Positions 8,978-18,738 of a stretch of DNA of 64,000 nucleotides are shown in pieces. Numbering within the stretch: position 1 is the stretch's first letter; every line of letters begins with the position of its first letter. The DNA comes from Clostridium ljungdahlii DSM 13528 (lineage in GTDB: Bacteria > Bacillota > Clostridia > Clostridiales > Clostridiaceae): assembly GCF_000143685.1 (NCBI RefSeq), contig NC_014328.1, forward strand, positions 1,426,001 through 1,490,000, given 5' to 3'. The translations under genes and the position numbers were made by a program. The notes under the pieces are model-generated. The model saw only the letters and a list, made by a program, of their open reading frames with translations, was not told the DNA's origin and searched no databases.

Positions 8978-9193
8978 TTATTTATAGCTTTTTTTGGCTT
9001 TAAAAAATAGTATAATCATATCTATTCCTGCAGTTCCTATAAGTATATATAGTATTCTTCCAATCAAATTAGCAGGGTCACCAAATAAAATCTCCACTAT
9101 GTTAAAATCTAATAAACCTATTAGTCCCCAATTTATAGCCCCGATAACTACTAAAATTAAAGAAACTTTATCTATGATACTAAGTTTATACAT
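8978..9193 (-). CDS. DUF378 family small membrane protein
   Basis: A 71-residue protein with two membrane helices and the DUF378 signature INWGLIGLLDFNIVEILFG. Function is unknown. The family includes Bacillus YuzA. It converges on ptsH with no gap beyond the shared terminator. Nothing in the sequence suggests a role beyond membrane location. Confidence 0.88.
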   Translation of the reverse strand: MYKLSIIDKVSLILVVIGAINWGLIGLLDFNIVEILFGDPANLIGRILYILIGTAGIDMIILFFKAKKSYK

Positions 9194-9440
9194 ATTTTGC
9201 TTACTGGGCTAGAAAACTTATCCAAACCCAATAAAGTTCACCTCTTTCTTTTTTATTAGTTCTTAATTAAAGTATATTAGATATATAATAAAATAGAACA
9301 GTTTGTACACCTTATTTATTGGATAAAATTTGTTCAATCTATTATTTTAGTGAATATAAACGTGTAATATAGCAAAAATATATGTTATAATATGAATAAT
9401 AAAAACAATTATATTACATACGTACGGAGGTATTTTTAAA

Positions 9441-10871
9441 ATGAGAGACACATACACAACTCCTTTAAACACAAGATATGCATCTAAAGAGATGAGCTAT
9501 ATATTTTCTGATGAAAAGAAATTTAAAACTTGGAGAAAACTTTGGGTAGCTCTTGCAGAGTGTGAAAAGGAGCTTGGACTTAATATAACTTCTGAGCAAA
9601 TAGATGAACTGAAGGCTAATATGGAAAATATAAATTACGAAGACGCAAAAAAAAGAGAAAAGGAAGTAAGACATGACGTAATGAGCCATGTATATGCTTA
9701 TGGACTACAATGCCCTAAAGCTAAGGGAATAATACATTTAGGTGCAACTAGCTGTTATGTGGGGGATAATACCGACCTTATAATTATGAGAGAAGCCCTT
9801 CATATAATAAAGAGAAAAGTTATAAATGTAATAAGCTATCTTACTAAGTTTGCTTTAAAATATAAAGATATGCCAACTTTGGGATTTACTCATCTTCAAC
9901 CTGCACAGCTTACTACAGTAGGAAAAAGGGCAACTTTATGGCTTCAAGACCTTTATTTAGACATTGAAAATGTAGAATTTGTCATACAAAATATGAGATT
10001 TAGAGGTGTAAAGGGAACTACTGGAACTCAAGCTAGCTTTATGGAACTTTTCAATGGAGATGAAGAAAAAGTAAAAAGATTAGATACAATGGTAACTAAG
10101 AAAATGGGATTTGAAAAGGAGTTTATGGTTACAGGACAGACTTATACTAGAAAACTTGATTCCATAATATTAAATACCTTATCAGAAATTGCTCAAAGTG
10201 CATATAAGTTTAGCAATGATTTAAGAATATTGCAGAATATGAAAGAGATGGAGGAACCTTTTGAAAAAAATCAAATAGGATCTTCTGCTATGGCATATAA
10301 GCGAAATCCTATGAGATGTGAGAGAATAGGCTCTCTTGCAAGATACATAGTAGTAACAGCTTTAAATCCTGCTATAACAGCTTCAACTCAATGGTTTGAA
10401 AGAACCCTTGATGATTCAGCAAATAAGAGAATATCTATACCAGAAGCCTTTCTAGCTCTTGATGGAGTGCTAAATTTATATATGAATGTATCGGAAAATA
10501 TGGTAGTGTATCCTAAGGTAATTGAATCTCATGTGTCTTCTGAACTTCCTTTTATGGCTACAGAAAACATAATAATGGAAGCTGTTAAAAAAGGTGGAGA
10601 CAGACAGGAACTTCATGAGAGAATTAGGGTTCATTCTATGGAAGCAGCTAAAATGGTAAAAGTTGAGGGAAAGAAGAACGACTTATTGGAAAGAATAATA
10701 GGAGATCCTTTCTTTAAGATGAGTGAAGAAGAGATACTTTCACTAGTGGATTCTAAGAAGTTTATAGGTAGGGCACCTGGTCAGGTAGTTGACTTTATTC
10801 AGCAGCAAATAAAACCTCTTCTTGATAAAAGTAAGGATATTTTAGGAGAAGAAGCTGAAATAGATGTTTAG
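9441..10871 (+). CDS. purB: Adenylosuccinate lyase
   Basis: Catalyses two steps of purine synthesis: cleavage of SAICAR to AICAR and of adenylosuccinate to AMP, both releasing fumarate. At 476 residues it is a typical fumarase/aspartase superfamily member. The flexible signature loop [15 protein letters not shown] begins at Ser281-Ser282, and the substrate segments [11 protein letters not shown] and [12 protein letters not shown] are present. ATG 9441 follows CGGAGG. It stands alone, apart from other pur genes. The 250 bases upstream contain a TATAAT at 9386-9391 without a good -35 and no purine riboswitch that I can recognise. Confidence 0.95.
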   Translation: MRDTYTTPLNTRYASKEMSYIFSDEKKFKTWRKLWVALAECEKELGLNITSEQIDELKANMENINYEDAKKREKEVRHDVMSHVYAYGLQCPKAKGIIHLGATSCYVGDNTDLIIMREALHIIKRKVINVISYLTKFALKYKDMPTLGFTHLQPAQLTTVGKRATLWLQDLYLDIENVEFVIQNMRFRGVKGTTGTQASFMELFNGDEEKVKRLDTMVTKKMGFEKEFMVTGQTYTRKLDSIILNTLSEIAQSAYKFSNDLRILQNMKEMEEPFEKNQIGSSAMAYKRNPMRCERIGSLARYIVVTALNPAITASTQWFERTLDDSANKRISIPEAFLALDGVLNLYMNVSENMVVYPKVIESHVSSELPFMATENIIMEAVKKGGDRQELHERIRVHSMEAAKMVKVEGKKNDLLERIIGDPFFKMSEEEILSLVDSKKFIGRAPGQVVDFIQQQIKPLLDKSKDILGEEAEIDV

Positions 10872-11006
10872 AGATTTTCTTTCAAATACCTTAAGCTATA
10901 GAATAAATATGTAAAAATAAAAATTAAATTTGCAACTTAAATTAAAGCCTTCATATTCTAGTATTATAGGATTACCCTATAGCCTTAGTTATGGAGGTGT
11001 TTTTAA

Positions 11007-11939
11007 TTGTCCAAAAGAAATAATGCAGATGATTTAATGCAATTAGCTTTATATATGGTACCAAAGTATATGAAAAGAATACAAAAATATAATAAGATGT
11101 TTGCTAATTCTGATAATGAAAAAGAGTACTATGAGCAGGAATATGCTGACAATAAAGAAATATTTGATTTCATACAGAAAAATATTATAGAAAAAAATAA
11201 AGATCTATTAAAAAGTGAATCAGAAGATAAGACTAAAAAAATTGCTGAGAAAACTGATACGAAAGACAAAGATGAAAAAGAGAAGAAAGAGGAAAAAGAT
11301 AAATCAGAGGAAAAGAAGGAGGATAATAAAAAGGAAGCATCAAAAAAACATAGTTCCCATAGAAAAGAAAAAAATTTGAAGAAGTTGAATGGAGAAATAA
11401 AAAAAGATGGTACTATAATGTTTAAAAATAAGTGTCTTTTAAACTGTAATTCAGGAGTAATGGATTTATTAAATAAATTTGGCAGTGAAAAATTAGACTT
11501 GTATGTTAAAAATGATACAAGTGATATTTTTAAACATGTAAATGTAGTGCATTCAGATGGGGAACTTGTTAGATTTAATGATGGAGATTCGGATATTGTA
11601 GTACCTATAAAAAATATAGTAGGATTATATTCTACTAAACTCTCATCTATGGAAAAGCTATTAGAGGAAGATAACTATAAAATTAGCTGTCCCCTTGAAA
11701 AAACTATGAGAGAGTATTTTAGTTCTTTAAAGGGAAAGGCTATAGAGATTTGTACAAAGGGTGAAGAAAGCTTTAAGCATTTAAAAAATAAAACTGTTAC
11801 AAATGTAGGTAAAGGATTTGTAATAGTAGATAATAATACAATGGTGACATTTTACAATATACTATTTGTGAAAGAACTAAAGAAAGAACAGGGAACACCA
11901 GAGCAAAAAACTGATAATAAAAACGTACCTAAAATATAG
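11007..11939 (+). CDS. Hypothetical protein with lysine/glutamate-rich linker
   Basis: Not recognised. This 310-residue protein has an N-terminal helical part (about 1-65, MQLALYMVPKYMKRIQKYNKMF), a highly charged K/E/D-only linker (about 70-120), and a globular C-terminal part of about 190 residues rich in beta pattern (FKNKCLLNCNSGVMDLLNKFGSEKLDLYVKND...VVPIKNIVGLYSTKL). There is no signal peptide or membrane helix. The TTG start at 11007 follows GGAGGTG. The context (purB before, gltX converging) gives no role. A structural or spore-associated function is possible but unsupported. Confidence 0.75.
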   Translation: MSKRNNADDLMQLALYMVPKYMKRIQKYNKMFANSDNEKEYYEQEYADNKEIFDFIQKNIIEKNKDLLKSESEDKTKKIAEKTDTKDKDEKEKKEEKDKSEEKKEDNKKEASKKHSSHRKEKNLKKLNGEIKKDGTIMFKNKCLLNCNSGVMDLLNKFGSEKLDLYVKNDTSDIFKHVNVVHSDGELVRFNDGDSDIVVPIKNIVGLYSTKLSSMEKLLEEDNYKISCPLEKTMREYFSSLKGKAIEICTKGEESFKHLKNKTVTNVGKGFVIVDNNTMVTFYNILFVKELKKEQGTPEQKTDNKNVPKI

Positions 11940-11950
11940 GTACGTTTTTA
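11918..11950. terminator. Bidirectional terminator between the hypothetical gene and gltX
   Basis: A perfect 13-bp stem (11918-11930 with 11938-11950), loop AAAATAT. The upstream gene's TAG stop starts at the last loop base and runs into the right arm. Confidence 0.9.
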
Positions 11951-13393
11951 TTATTGAGCATTTTTAAGTTTCTCAATACCAATTTCTGTTCTCTTTATAG
12001 ATTCTTCTTTGCCTATAATATCAGCTATTTCAAAAGCTCCACCAGGGGTGGATTTTTTGCCAGAAAGGCCAATTCGTACAGGCCACAGTACTACTCCATT
12101 TTTAACGCCCATTTCTGATATTAAGTCCATACAGCATTTTTCTATATTTTCAAAAGTCCAAGGTGATAGTTCTTTAAACTTTGGAAGAATTTTTTCAAGT
12201 ACTGTAAGTGAGCTTTCCAAATTTGATTTCATTCTTTTGTGCACATATATGTCTTCAGTGTATTCTGGGAGTTCCTCAAAGAAATCTAGGAAGTCAGGTA
12301 TCTCGCTTAATACTTCAACTCTTGTTTGAAGTAAACTACTTATCTTTAAAAAATCTAAGTCCTTTGAAATTACTTTTTTATAATAAGGAAGGGCAAGAGA
12401 GTTGAATTCTTCTAAAGACAGCTTCTTTATATATTCCCCGTTCATCCACTTCAGTTTTACATTATCAAATATAGCAGGTGATTTATTGATATTTCTATAG
12501 TCAAATTCTTTTACAAGCTCCTCTAAATTAAAGATTTCCTGTTCACTTCTTGGGTTCCATCCTAAAAGTGCTATATAATTAAGTACAGCTTCTTTCAAAT
12601 AACCCTTTTCTATCAAGTCCTCAAAAGACGCATCACCGTTTCTTTTGCTCAGTTTATTATGTTCATCTTTCATTATTGGGGGACAGTGAACGTATATTGG
12701 AATTTCCCATCCGAAAGCTTCATATAATCTATTGTATTTAGGAGCAGAAGATAGATACTCGCTTCCTCTTACTACATGAGTTATTCCCATAAGATGATCA
12801 TCTATTACGTTTGCAAAGTTATAAGTAGGATATCCATCTGATTTTATAAGTATCATGTCATCTAATTCAGAATTGTCAACAGATATGTTACCATAAATTT
12901 CATCATTAAATGAAGTGACACCTACTTCAGGATTGTTTTGTCTTATAACATAAGGAATTCCTGATGATAAATTTTTTTCTATTTCTTCCTTTGAGAGGTG
13001 TAAGCAGTGTTTATCATATTTATAAGTATCTGAATTATTTCTCAGTGAATCTAGTCTTTCTTTTGTGCAGAAACAATAGTATGCTTCTCCTTTTTCTATA
13101 AGTTCTTTTGCGTATTTTAGGTAAATATCAGTTCTCTGACTCTGTACGTAAGGACCAACAGGGCCTCCTATATCAGGTCCTTCATCATGTTTAAGACCTG
13201 TAGCTTTTAGAGTATCGTAAATTACATTTAGGGCTCCTTCTACAAATCTTTCCTGATCTGTATCTTCAATTCGGAGTATGAAATCCCCACCTGCATGTTT
13301 TGCAATTAAATATGTATACAGCGCAGTTCTTAAGTTTCCAACGTGCATATATCCTGTTGGACTTGGCGCAAACCTCGTTCTAACTTTAGCCAT
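11951..13393 (-). CDS. gltX: Glutamyl-tRNA synthetase
   Basis: Charges tRNA-Glu with glutamate. The class I HIGH-type motif is [17 protein letters not shown] and the KMSKS-type loop is KLSKRNGD. I chose the ATG at 13393 ([14 protein letters not shown], 480 residues) because GGGAGTG lies 6 bases upstream; the open frame extends 13 codons further without a site. Its promoter (13474-13502) is followed after about 20 bases by a terminator-like hairpin in the leader, which suggests attenuation. Whether it also charges tRNA-Gln cannot be told from this sequence. Confidence 0.96.
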   Translation of the reverse strand: MAKVRTRFAPSPTGYMHVGNLRTALYTYLIAKHAGGDFILRIEDTDQERFVEGALNVIYDTLKATGLKHDEGPDIGGPVGPYVQSQRTDIYLKYAKELIEKGEAYYCFCTKERLDSLRNNSDTYKYDKHCLHLSKEEIEKNLSSGIPYVIRQNNPEVGVTSFNDEIYGNISVDNSELDDMILIKSDGYPTYNFANVIDDHLMGITHVVRGSEYLSSAPKYNRLYEAFGWEIPIYVHCPPIMKDEHNKLSKRNGDASFEDLIEKGYLKEAVLNYIALLGWNPRSEQEIFNLEELVKEFDYRNINKSPAIFDNVKLKWMNGEYIKKLSLEEFNSLALPYYKKVISKDLDFLKISSLLQTRVEVLSEIPDFLDFFEELPEYTEDIYVHKRMKSNLESSLTVLEKILPKFKELSPWTFENIEKCCMDLISEMGVKNGVVLWPVRIGLSGKKSTPGGAFEIADIIGKEESIKRTEIGIEKLKNAQ

Positions 13394-13419
13394 TTTTTTC
13401 ACTCCCATTATTTTAAAGT

Positions 13420-13451
13420 AAAAACCTTTCATCTATTTCAGATGAAAGGTT
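13420..13451 (-). terminator. Terminator-like hairpin in the gltX leader
   Basis: On the minus strand a perfect 12-bp stem (13451-13440 with 13434-13423), 5-base loop, then TTT. It sits between the gltX promoter and start codon. I see no T-box sequence, so the trigger is unknown. Confidence 0.6.
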
Positions 13452-13473
13452 GTAAGTTTTCTACTACCCTTAA

Positions 13474-13502
13474 ATAATATAATAATAGAGATTTTGTGTC
13501 AA
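13474..13502 (-). promoter_or_regulatory. Sigma-A promoter of gltX
   Basis: Minus strand: TTGACA (13502-13497), 17-base spacer, TATTAT (13479-13474). Confidence 0.8.
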
Positions 13503-13616
13503 GCAGGTTTATTATGAACTTATTTGTAAAATGGAGAAAATGGATATTAAATGTAGATAATATTAATATATGAAAGGAAAATAAGTATATCATAATAAAT
13601 GGGCAGGAAAATAAAT

Positions 13617-13645
13617 TTGACATATATGCTGTCTATTGATATAAA
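13617..13645 (+). promoter_or_regulatory. Probable promoter of gap
   Basis: TTGACA at 13617-13622, 17 bases, TATAAA at 13640-13645. The spacer begins with one arm of a long inverted repeat. Confidence 0.7.
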
Positions 13646-13680
13646 TAATATAGCACATATGTTATTTATACAGCATATAT
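13622..13680 (+). repeat. Inverted repeat over the gap promoter
   Basis: ATATATGCTGT (13622-13632) and ACAGCATATAT (13670-13680) are perfect 11-base inverted arms, with a second imperfect dyad between them (TAAATAATAT ... ATATGTTATTTA). The left arm starts at the last base of the -35. This looks like a repressor site; it does not match the CggR or Rex consensus. Confidence 0.6.
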
Positions 13681-13753
13681 TTTAAAATATAAAGATAAAT
13701 GTTATGTAATAATAAAGTAAAAGTACATAAATTTTTTATAGGGGGAAAAGATA

Positions 13754-14809
13754 ATGTCCATAAAAGTTGGAATTAATGGTTTTGGAAGAATAGGAAGGTT
13801 GGTTTTGAGAATTGCTCAAGAAAGACTGAAGGACAATATTGAGATTGTAGCAATTAACGCAAGAGCAGATAACGAAACTCTGGCACATCTTCTAAAATAC
13901 GACTCCTGCTACGGAAGATTTAATGGAAATGTAAAGGCAGCAGAAGATTCAATTATTGTAAATGGTTCTAAAATAAAAGTGTTTAGAGAAAATGATCCTG
14001 AAGATTTACCTTGGGGTAAATTGGATGTAGATATAGTTATAGAATCCACGGGAAAGTTTAAAGATAGAGAAAGCTTATACAAGCATATAAAAGCTGGAGC
14101 AAAAAAAGTTATAATTACAGCTCCTGCAAAGGACGAAGATATAACTATAGTTATGGGAGTAAATCAAGAAAAATTTGATGTTGAGTCTCATAATATTATC
14201 TCAAATGCATCCTGTACAACTAATTGTTTGGCACCTTTTGCTAAAGTATTAGATAAGAATTTTGGAATTATAAGAGGCCTTATGACTACAGTTCACTCTT
14301 ATACAAATGACCAACAATTGCTTGATAAAACTCACAAGGATTTGAGAAGAGCTAGAGCTGCAGGAGAATCTATAATTCCGACTACTACTGGAGCAGCTAA
14401 GGCAGTGGCAAAAGTATTGCCTAATTTAGAGGGAAAATTAAGCGGTTTTGCACTTAGAATACCTACACCTACAGTTTCTATTACAGACTTGGTCTGTGAA
14501 CTTTCAAAATCTGTTACGGTAGAAGAAGTAAATGAAGCTTTTAAAAGAGCTTCTGAGGGATCTATGAAAGGAATACTGGGATATTCTGAAGAACCACTGG
14601 TATCTATAGATTATAAGGGAGACGATAGGTCTTCTATAGTAGATGGTCTTTCAACTATGGTATTAAAGGATAATATGATTAAAGTAGTATCCTGGTATGA
14701 TAATGAATGGGCTTATTCCTGTAGAACTGTAGATTTGGCTAATTATATTGCAGGTGAGATGGAGAAGGCTAGTGAAAAACCTATTGATATGGTTGCAGAA
14801 GGAGTTTAA
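13754..14809 (+). CDS. gap: Glyceraldehyde-3-phosphate dehydrogenase, type I
   Basis: The glycolytic/gluconeogenic enzyme that interconverts glyceraldehyde 3-phosphate and 1,3-bisphosphoglycerate with NAD. The N-terminal Rossmann motif is INGFGRIGRLVLR, and the catalytic cysteine is Cys154 in SNASCTTNCLAP, with the partner histidine in TTVHSYTNDQ. At 351 residues it is longer than usual, with an extra C-terminal stretch (EMEKASEKPIDMVAEGV). It stands alone rather than in a gap-pgk-tpi operon, and has a long leader with an inverted repeat. Confidence 0.95.
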   Translation: MSIKVGINGFGRIGRLVLRIAQERLKDNIEIVAINARADNETLAHLLKYDSCYGRFNGNVKAAEDSIIVNGSKIKVFRENDPEDLPWGKLDVDIVIESTGKFKDRESLYKHIKAGAKKVIITAPAKDEDITIVMGVNQEKFDVESHNIISNASCTTNCLAPFAKVLDKNFGIIRGLMTTVHSYTNDQQLLDKTHKDLRRARAAGESIIPTTTGAAKAVAKVLPNLEGKLSGFALRIPTPTVSITDLVCELSKSVTVEEVNEAFKRASEGSMKGILGYSEEPLVSIDYKGDDRSSIVDGLSTMVLKDNMIKVVSWYDNEWAYSCRTVDLANYIAGEMEKASEKPIDMVAEGV

Positions 14810-14845
14810 AATATCAATCAAGTTTTCATTCAGATGAAATCCAAT

Positions 14846-14887
14846 AAAAAAATTGTTCCTATGAAACTTCATGGGAACAATTTTTTT
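14846..14887. terminator. Bidirectional terminator between gap and the D,D-carboxypeptidase gene
   Basis: TTGTTCCTATG pairs with CATGGGAACAA (one T-G pair), flanked by A7 on the left and T7 on the right, so it can act on both strands. Confidence 0.9.
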
Positions 14888-14924
14888 ATCTTAAATTATC
14901 TTGGTCAGTTTTTCGTATAAACTG

Positions 14925-16166
14925 TTATAAATAGCGATGTCTTCTTTTACGTCTTTTCATTATACGTGCCAGGATAAAAATAAATATCAATGCTAATATA
15001 AAAATTGCAGCGTAAAAGGAAATAACATTTTTATCTAAGGTCTGTTTTGGCAGATCCGAATAAATATTATAATCCTTGGAGAACTCACGTTGGCTTACAG
15101 TAAGTGTTCCCAGGGGAACTTCACCTTTTAGAGCTTCCACAGAAGTATTTTTAATGCTTATAATTTCTTTCAAGTCTTTTTTATTCAAATCATTATCATA
15201 ATATGTTACATCATCTTTAATCTTAATAGGTACTTCTAAGCTTTTTTTAATACCTATAAAAGAAATAGGATTGTAGCTAACTTCTTTTCTTCCTATTATA
15301 GAATCCTTTTTATTCAAAACAACAGGTTGTTTTGAATAACTCCAATTTATTATTTTTTCCATATCATTAAATACATAACTGTCTGCAGGATCGTAAACTG
15401 AGCCCATTACGACTCCTACCATTTCCCTACCATTCCTGTTATAAATTGCAACTAGGCATCTTCCAGCTGGATCAGTATATCCAGTTTTACCTGCAATGCA
15501 GCCATCTTTGCCTAAAAGCTTATTTGTGTTTTTGATTGGAAAAGCAAGTCCTTTTGTAGTTTTTATAGTATTTGCAGGTCTTTCCATAGCCTTTTGTATA
15601 CGTGGAATTTTAAAGGCTTGTCTCGCTATAACACTCATATCGTAGGGTGTAGTATAGTGATTTGGATTATGGAGACCATTTGGTGTTACAAAGTGAGTAT
15701 TCTTTAAATTTAGGTTTTTTACTTCTTCATTCATTTTGTCAGAAAATGTAGGTGCATCCTTAGATACATTTTCTGCTACGACGTATGCTAAGTCATTGGC
15801 AGAATACATTAAAAGCCCATCCATTACATCTTCAGCAGACATAGTATCACCTACCTCTATTGCATGTAGATCTCTATTTAAAGAGGACGGTGGCTGAGAT
15901 TTAGCATCAGCTGTGTATGTTAGCATATCCCCTGGTTTTTTATTTTTTTCAAGAAGAATAGCTGTTAAAAGTTTTGTAGTGCTAGCAGGGTACATTTTAA
16001 TATCTGCATTTTTTTCATATATTATTTCATTTGTCTGCATGTCCACTGTTATTGCTGCTTTACCATATATTTCAGGTAGAGCAGTTGAATTATCAGCAAG
16101 TACATTAAAAGATAAACAAAATATGAAAATAAATGTAAGTAATAAACTAGTATTTTTACATTTCAA
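14925..16166 (-). CDS. D-alanyl-D-alanine carboxypeptidase (DacF/DacA type, peptidase S11)
   Basis: A membrane-bound enzyme that removes the terminal D-Ala from peptidoglycan stem peptides. It has a signal peptide (residues 1-24, ending NVLA), the penicillin-binding motifs Ser62-TTK65, Ser122-A-Asn124 and Lys227-TG, then a PBP5-type C-terminal domain and a C-terminal membrane anchor (YAAIFILALIFIFILA) with an arginine-rich cytoplasmic tail. The TTG start is supported by GGAGTG upstream. At 413 residues it has normal family length. In clostridia such enzymes act in vegetative or spore wall maturation. Confidence 0.92.
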   Translation of the reverse strand: MKCKNTSLLLTFIFIFCLSFNVLADNSTALPEIYGKAAITVDMQTNEIIYEKNADIKMYPASTTKLLTAILLEKNKKPGDMLTYTADAKSQPPSSLNRDLHAIEVGDTMSAEDVMDGLLMYSANDLAYVVAENVSKDAPTFSDKMNEEVKNLNLKNTHFVTPNGLHNPNHYTTPYDMSVIARQAFKIPRIQKAMERPANTIKTTKGLAFPIKNTNKLLGKDGCIAGKTGYTDPAGRCLVAIYNRNGREMVGVVMGSVYDPADSYVFNDMEKIINWSYSKQPVVLNKKDSIIGRKEVSYNPISFIGIKKSLEVPIKIKDDVTYYDNDLNKKDLKEIISIKNTSVEALKGEVPLGTLTVSQREFSKDYNIYSDLPKQTLDKNVISFYAAIFILALIFIFILARIMKRRKRRHRYL

Positions 16167-16211
16167 AGTACATCACTCCACTTATTTAATATTTATGTAT
16201 ATGTTTTGTTA

Positions 16212-16268
16212 AGGCATTTGAAAGAAAATATCCTAGCATACTGACTAGTTATTTCTTTGAAAATGCCT
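16212..16268. other. Intergenic hairpin between the carboxypeptidase and Nudix genes
   Basis: AGGCATTT (16212-16219) pairs with AAATGCCT (16261-16268), continued by a 7-bp A/T-rich stem after a small internal loop. It lies between divergent genes, so it could be an operator or a leader structure. Confidence 0.4.
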
Positions 16269-16361
16269 AAAAACATTATATAATTAATCATGACATTTTA
16301 AAGTATAACATTATAAAATTCATTTTACAATTGAGGATTATTTGATTTTAGGAGGTAAACA

Positions 16362-16970
16362 ATGATAGATAAAATAAATGATATATTTAAATCTAGAAAA
16401 GCAAATATGATTGGACATTATAATAAAAATTCAGTGATGATTCCCTTATGCAGTATGGACGGAGAATTAAATTTGTTATTCGAAGTAAGGTCTTTAAATT
16501 TAAAACATCAGCCTGGGGACGTATGTTTCCCTGGAGGAAAAATGGAAAAGGGGGAAATTCCAAAAGATACAGCTATTAGAGAAACTATGGAAGAACTAAA
16601 TTTAAATAGGGAGGATATAGAATTTATAGGGGATATGGATTATATTGTCACTCCCTATAATTTTATAATGTATCCTTTTGTATGCAAGTTAAATAGGGAA
16701 GATATAAGTCCAAGTAAGGAGGAAGTAGATCATGTATTTACGGTACCTCTAAATTTTTTTATAGATAAAGAACCTGTATTACATGAAATTGAGATAGTTC
16801 CACATCCAAAAGAGGATTTTCCCTATAATCTGATAATAGGTGGAGAAAACTACAAATTTAGGAGGGGGAAAATGCCATCATATTTTTATACATATAAAGA
16901 TTATATTATATGGGGGTTTACGGCACTAATAATAAAGAAATTTACGGATATAATTAAAAATGAAATATAA
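16362..16970 (+). CDS. Nudix hydrolase, CoA pyrophosphatase-like
   Basis: A 202-residue cytosolic hydrolase. The Nudix box is GGKMEKGEIPKDTAIRETMEELNL (G-x5-E-x7-RE-x2-EE), preceded by LKHQPGDVCFPGG, which resembles the CoA-diphosphatase (NudL, UPF0035) motif. Such enzymes split CoA derivatives to 4'-phosphopantetheine and 3',5'-ADP. ATG 16362 follows AGGAGG. It has no obvious partner gene. Exact substrate is an inference. Confidence 0.83.
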   Translation: MIDKINDIFKSRKANMIGHYNKNSVMIPLCSMDGELNLLFEVRSLNLKHQPGDVCFPGGKMEKGEIPKDTAIRETMEELNLNREDIEFIGDMDYIVTPYNFIMYPFVCKLNREDISPSKEEVDHVFTVPLNFFIDKEPVLHEIEIVPHPKEDFPYNLIIGGENYKFRRGKMPSYFYTYKDYIIWGFTALIIKKFTDIIKNEI

Positions 16971-17038
16971 CTTATTAACAGTATTCCTAATGTTTTTAGC
17001 ATTTAGAAAGCATTGTCTAGAGGCTTCAGACATAGAAC

Positions 17039-17074
17039 AGAGGAACAGGTAATAAGCTTATTACCTGTTCCTCT
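17039..17074. repeat. Perfect 36-bp palindrome between the Nudix and pncB genes
   Basis: Two 18-base arms (17039-17056 and 17057-17074; first arm AGAGGAACAGGTAATAAG) are exact reverse complements with no spacer. It lies between convergent genes and may end transcription both ways, although there is no T tract. Confidence 0.85.
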
Positions 17075-17090
17075 ACAAATTGCATTGATA

Positions 17091-18572
17091 TTATTCTACA
17101 TAAGTTGAAGAATATTTACTGAGAAGTTCATGTTTTAAATCCCAGAGTTTTTCAGATAAATCTACATAGTAGTGATGAGGATTTTCAAATCTCAGCACTT
17201 CAGGCCATAATTTGGACAATTCTTCTTTTGCTCTATCTTTTATGTCTAGCACATCAGGGCAGGTGTATACAAGTTTTCCCTTATCAAATATTTTTACTCT
17301 TAAATCTTTTATATAATAATCTCTTATTTTTTTCCTTTTCCACGTAAAAACTGGATCAAATATTTCTATAGTCTCATCCTTATTTATTTCTTCATCTTCT
17401 AAAGTTATTAAATCTGCAATTGCTTTATTTTCCTTTTTACTATAAATTCTATATACTTTTTTAAATCCAGGGTTAGTTATTTTCTCTTCATTTTCACTTA
17501 TTTTTATTTTAGGTATAATTCTACCTTCCCTATCTTCTATGGCAGATAGCTTATATACTCCGCCAAATACTGGTTCTGATCTTGCAGTTATGAGTCTCTC
17601 TCCTACACCAAAAGAATCAATGCAGGCACCTTCTCTAAGTACATCAGTTATGATAAATTCATCTAATGAGTTTGAAATAACTATGTTAACATCTTCAAGA
17701 TCGGCTCTATCAAGTATTTTTCTGCATTCTTTTGTTAAGTAAGTTATGTCTCCACTATCAATTCTTACTCCTTTAGGTTTATGACCGTTTGGAATTAAAA
17801 TTTCTTTGAAAACCTTTATAGCATTGGGGAGACCGGATCTCAGTACATTGTATGTATCAATAAGTAGCACACAATTATCAGGATATACTTCAGCCCAGGC
17901 CTTAAAAGATTCATATTCTGATGGAAAAAGTTGTATCCAACTGTGGGCCATTGTGCCAACTGCAGGCATACCAAACATTTGCTCAGATATAGTGCAAGCA
18001 GTGGAACTACATCCGCCTATAACTGCAGCTCTGGCACCATATATAGCTGCATCAGGAGCTTGAGCACGCCTAGAACCAAATTCCATTACAGGTCTAGTGC
18101 CTGCTGCTCTACAAATTCTACTTGCTTTTGTTGCAATTAGAGTTTGGTGATTTATAGTTAGAAGTATCATGGTTTCAACAAACTGAGCTTGAATAGCGGG
18201 ACCTCTTACAGTTATTAGCGGTTCATTTGGAAATATAGGAGTTCCTTCGGGTACGGCCCATACATCACAGCAAAATCTAAAATCTTTTAGGTAATTTAAG
18301 AAGTCTTCTGAAAATTGTTCCTTACTCCTGAGATACTCTATGTCTTCATCTGTAAAACTTAAATTTGACAGGTATTCTATAACTTGTTGAACACCTGCCA
18401 TTATGCAATAACCACCTTCATCTGGAATCTTTCTGAAAAACATATCAAAATAGGCTATTCTATTACCCATATTGGTTTTCAAATACCCGTTACCCATAGT
18501 AAATTCATAGAAATCTACTAGCATTGTGAGGTTTCTTTCGTTTCTCACATTAAAGTTCTTTGTGCTTTCCAT
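17091..18572 (-). CDS. pncB: Nicotinate phosphoribosyltransferase
   Basis: Makes nicotinate mononucleotide from nicotinate and PRPP in the NAD salvage pathway. The 493-residue protein matches the family throughout: LTMLVDFYEFTMGNGYL at the N-terminus, FGSRRAQAPDAAIYGARAAVIGG (containing the phosphorylated histidine region after GTMAHSW), and GVRIDSGDITYLTKECRKILD for phosphoribosyl binding. The ATG follows GAGGAGA. It stands alone and converges on the Nudix gene. Confidence 0.94.
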   Translation of the reverse strand: MESTKNFNVRNERNLTMLVDFYEFTMGNGYLKTNMGNRIAYFDMFFRKIPDEGGYCIMAGVQQVIEYLSNLSFTDEDIEYLRSKEQFSEDFLNYLKDFRFCCDVWAVPEGTPIFPNEPLITVRGPAIQAQFVETMILLTINHQTLIATKASRICRAAGTRPVMEFGSRRAQAPDAAIYGARAAVIGGCSSTACTISEQMFGMPAVGTMAHSWIQLFPSEYESFKAWAEVYPDNCVLLIDTYNVLRSGLPNAIKVFKEILIPNGHKPKGVRIDSGDITYLTKECRKILDRADLEDVNIVISNSLDEFIITDVLREGACIDSFGVGERLITARSEPVFGGVYKLSAIEDREGRIIPKIKISENEEKITNPGFKKVYRIYSKKENKAIADLITLEDEEINKDETIEIFDPVFTWKRKKIRDYYIKDLRVKIFDKGKLVYTCPDVLDIKDRAKEELSKLWPEVLRFENPHHYYVDLSEKLWDLKHELLSKYSSTYVE

Positions 18573-18738
18573 AATGAAAATCTCCTCTTATCTACGTTTT
18601 GATTATGATAAAAAAATATACATATGTATACATTGTAATACTTAAATTAACATATTACAAGGTTGTACATTTATGGAATTCTGAACTTTATTGAAGAATG
18701 TAAGTCATGGTTTGATCTCTAAATTTTTTATCATACCT

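Noticed and set aside
9213..9440. Purine riboswitch upstream of purB
   Set aside because: No aptamer core or terminator/antiterminator pair can be found.
13433..13497. T-box riboswitch in the gltX leader
   Set aside because: The leader is too short (about 80 bases) and lacks the AGGGTGG-type T-box sequence.
13438..13623. Minus-strand open frame of 61 codons upstream of gltX
   Set aside because: It overlaps the gltX promoter and leader hairpin, has no ribosome site and shows low-complexity sequence.
17539..18140. Three plus-strand open frames inside pncB
   Set aside because: They are antisense shadows of a well-conserved gene with no ribosome sites.
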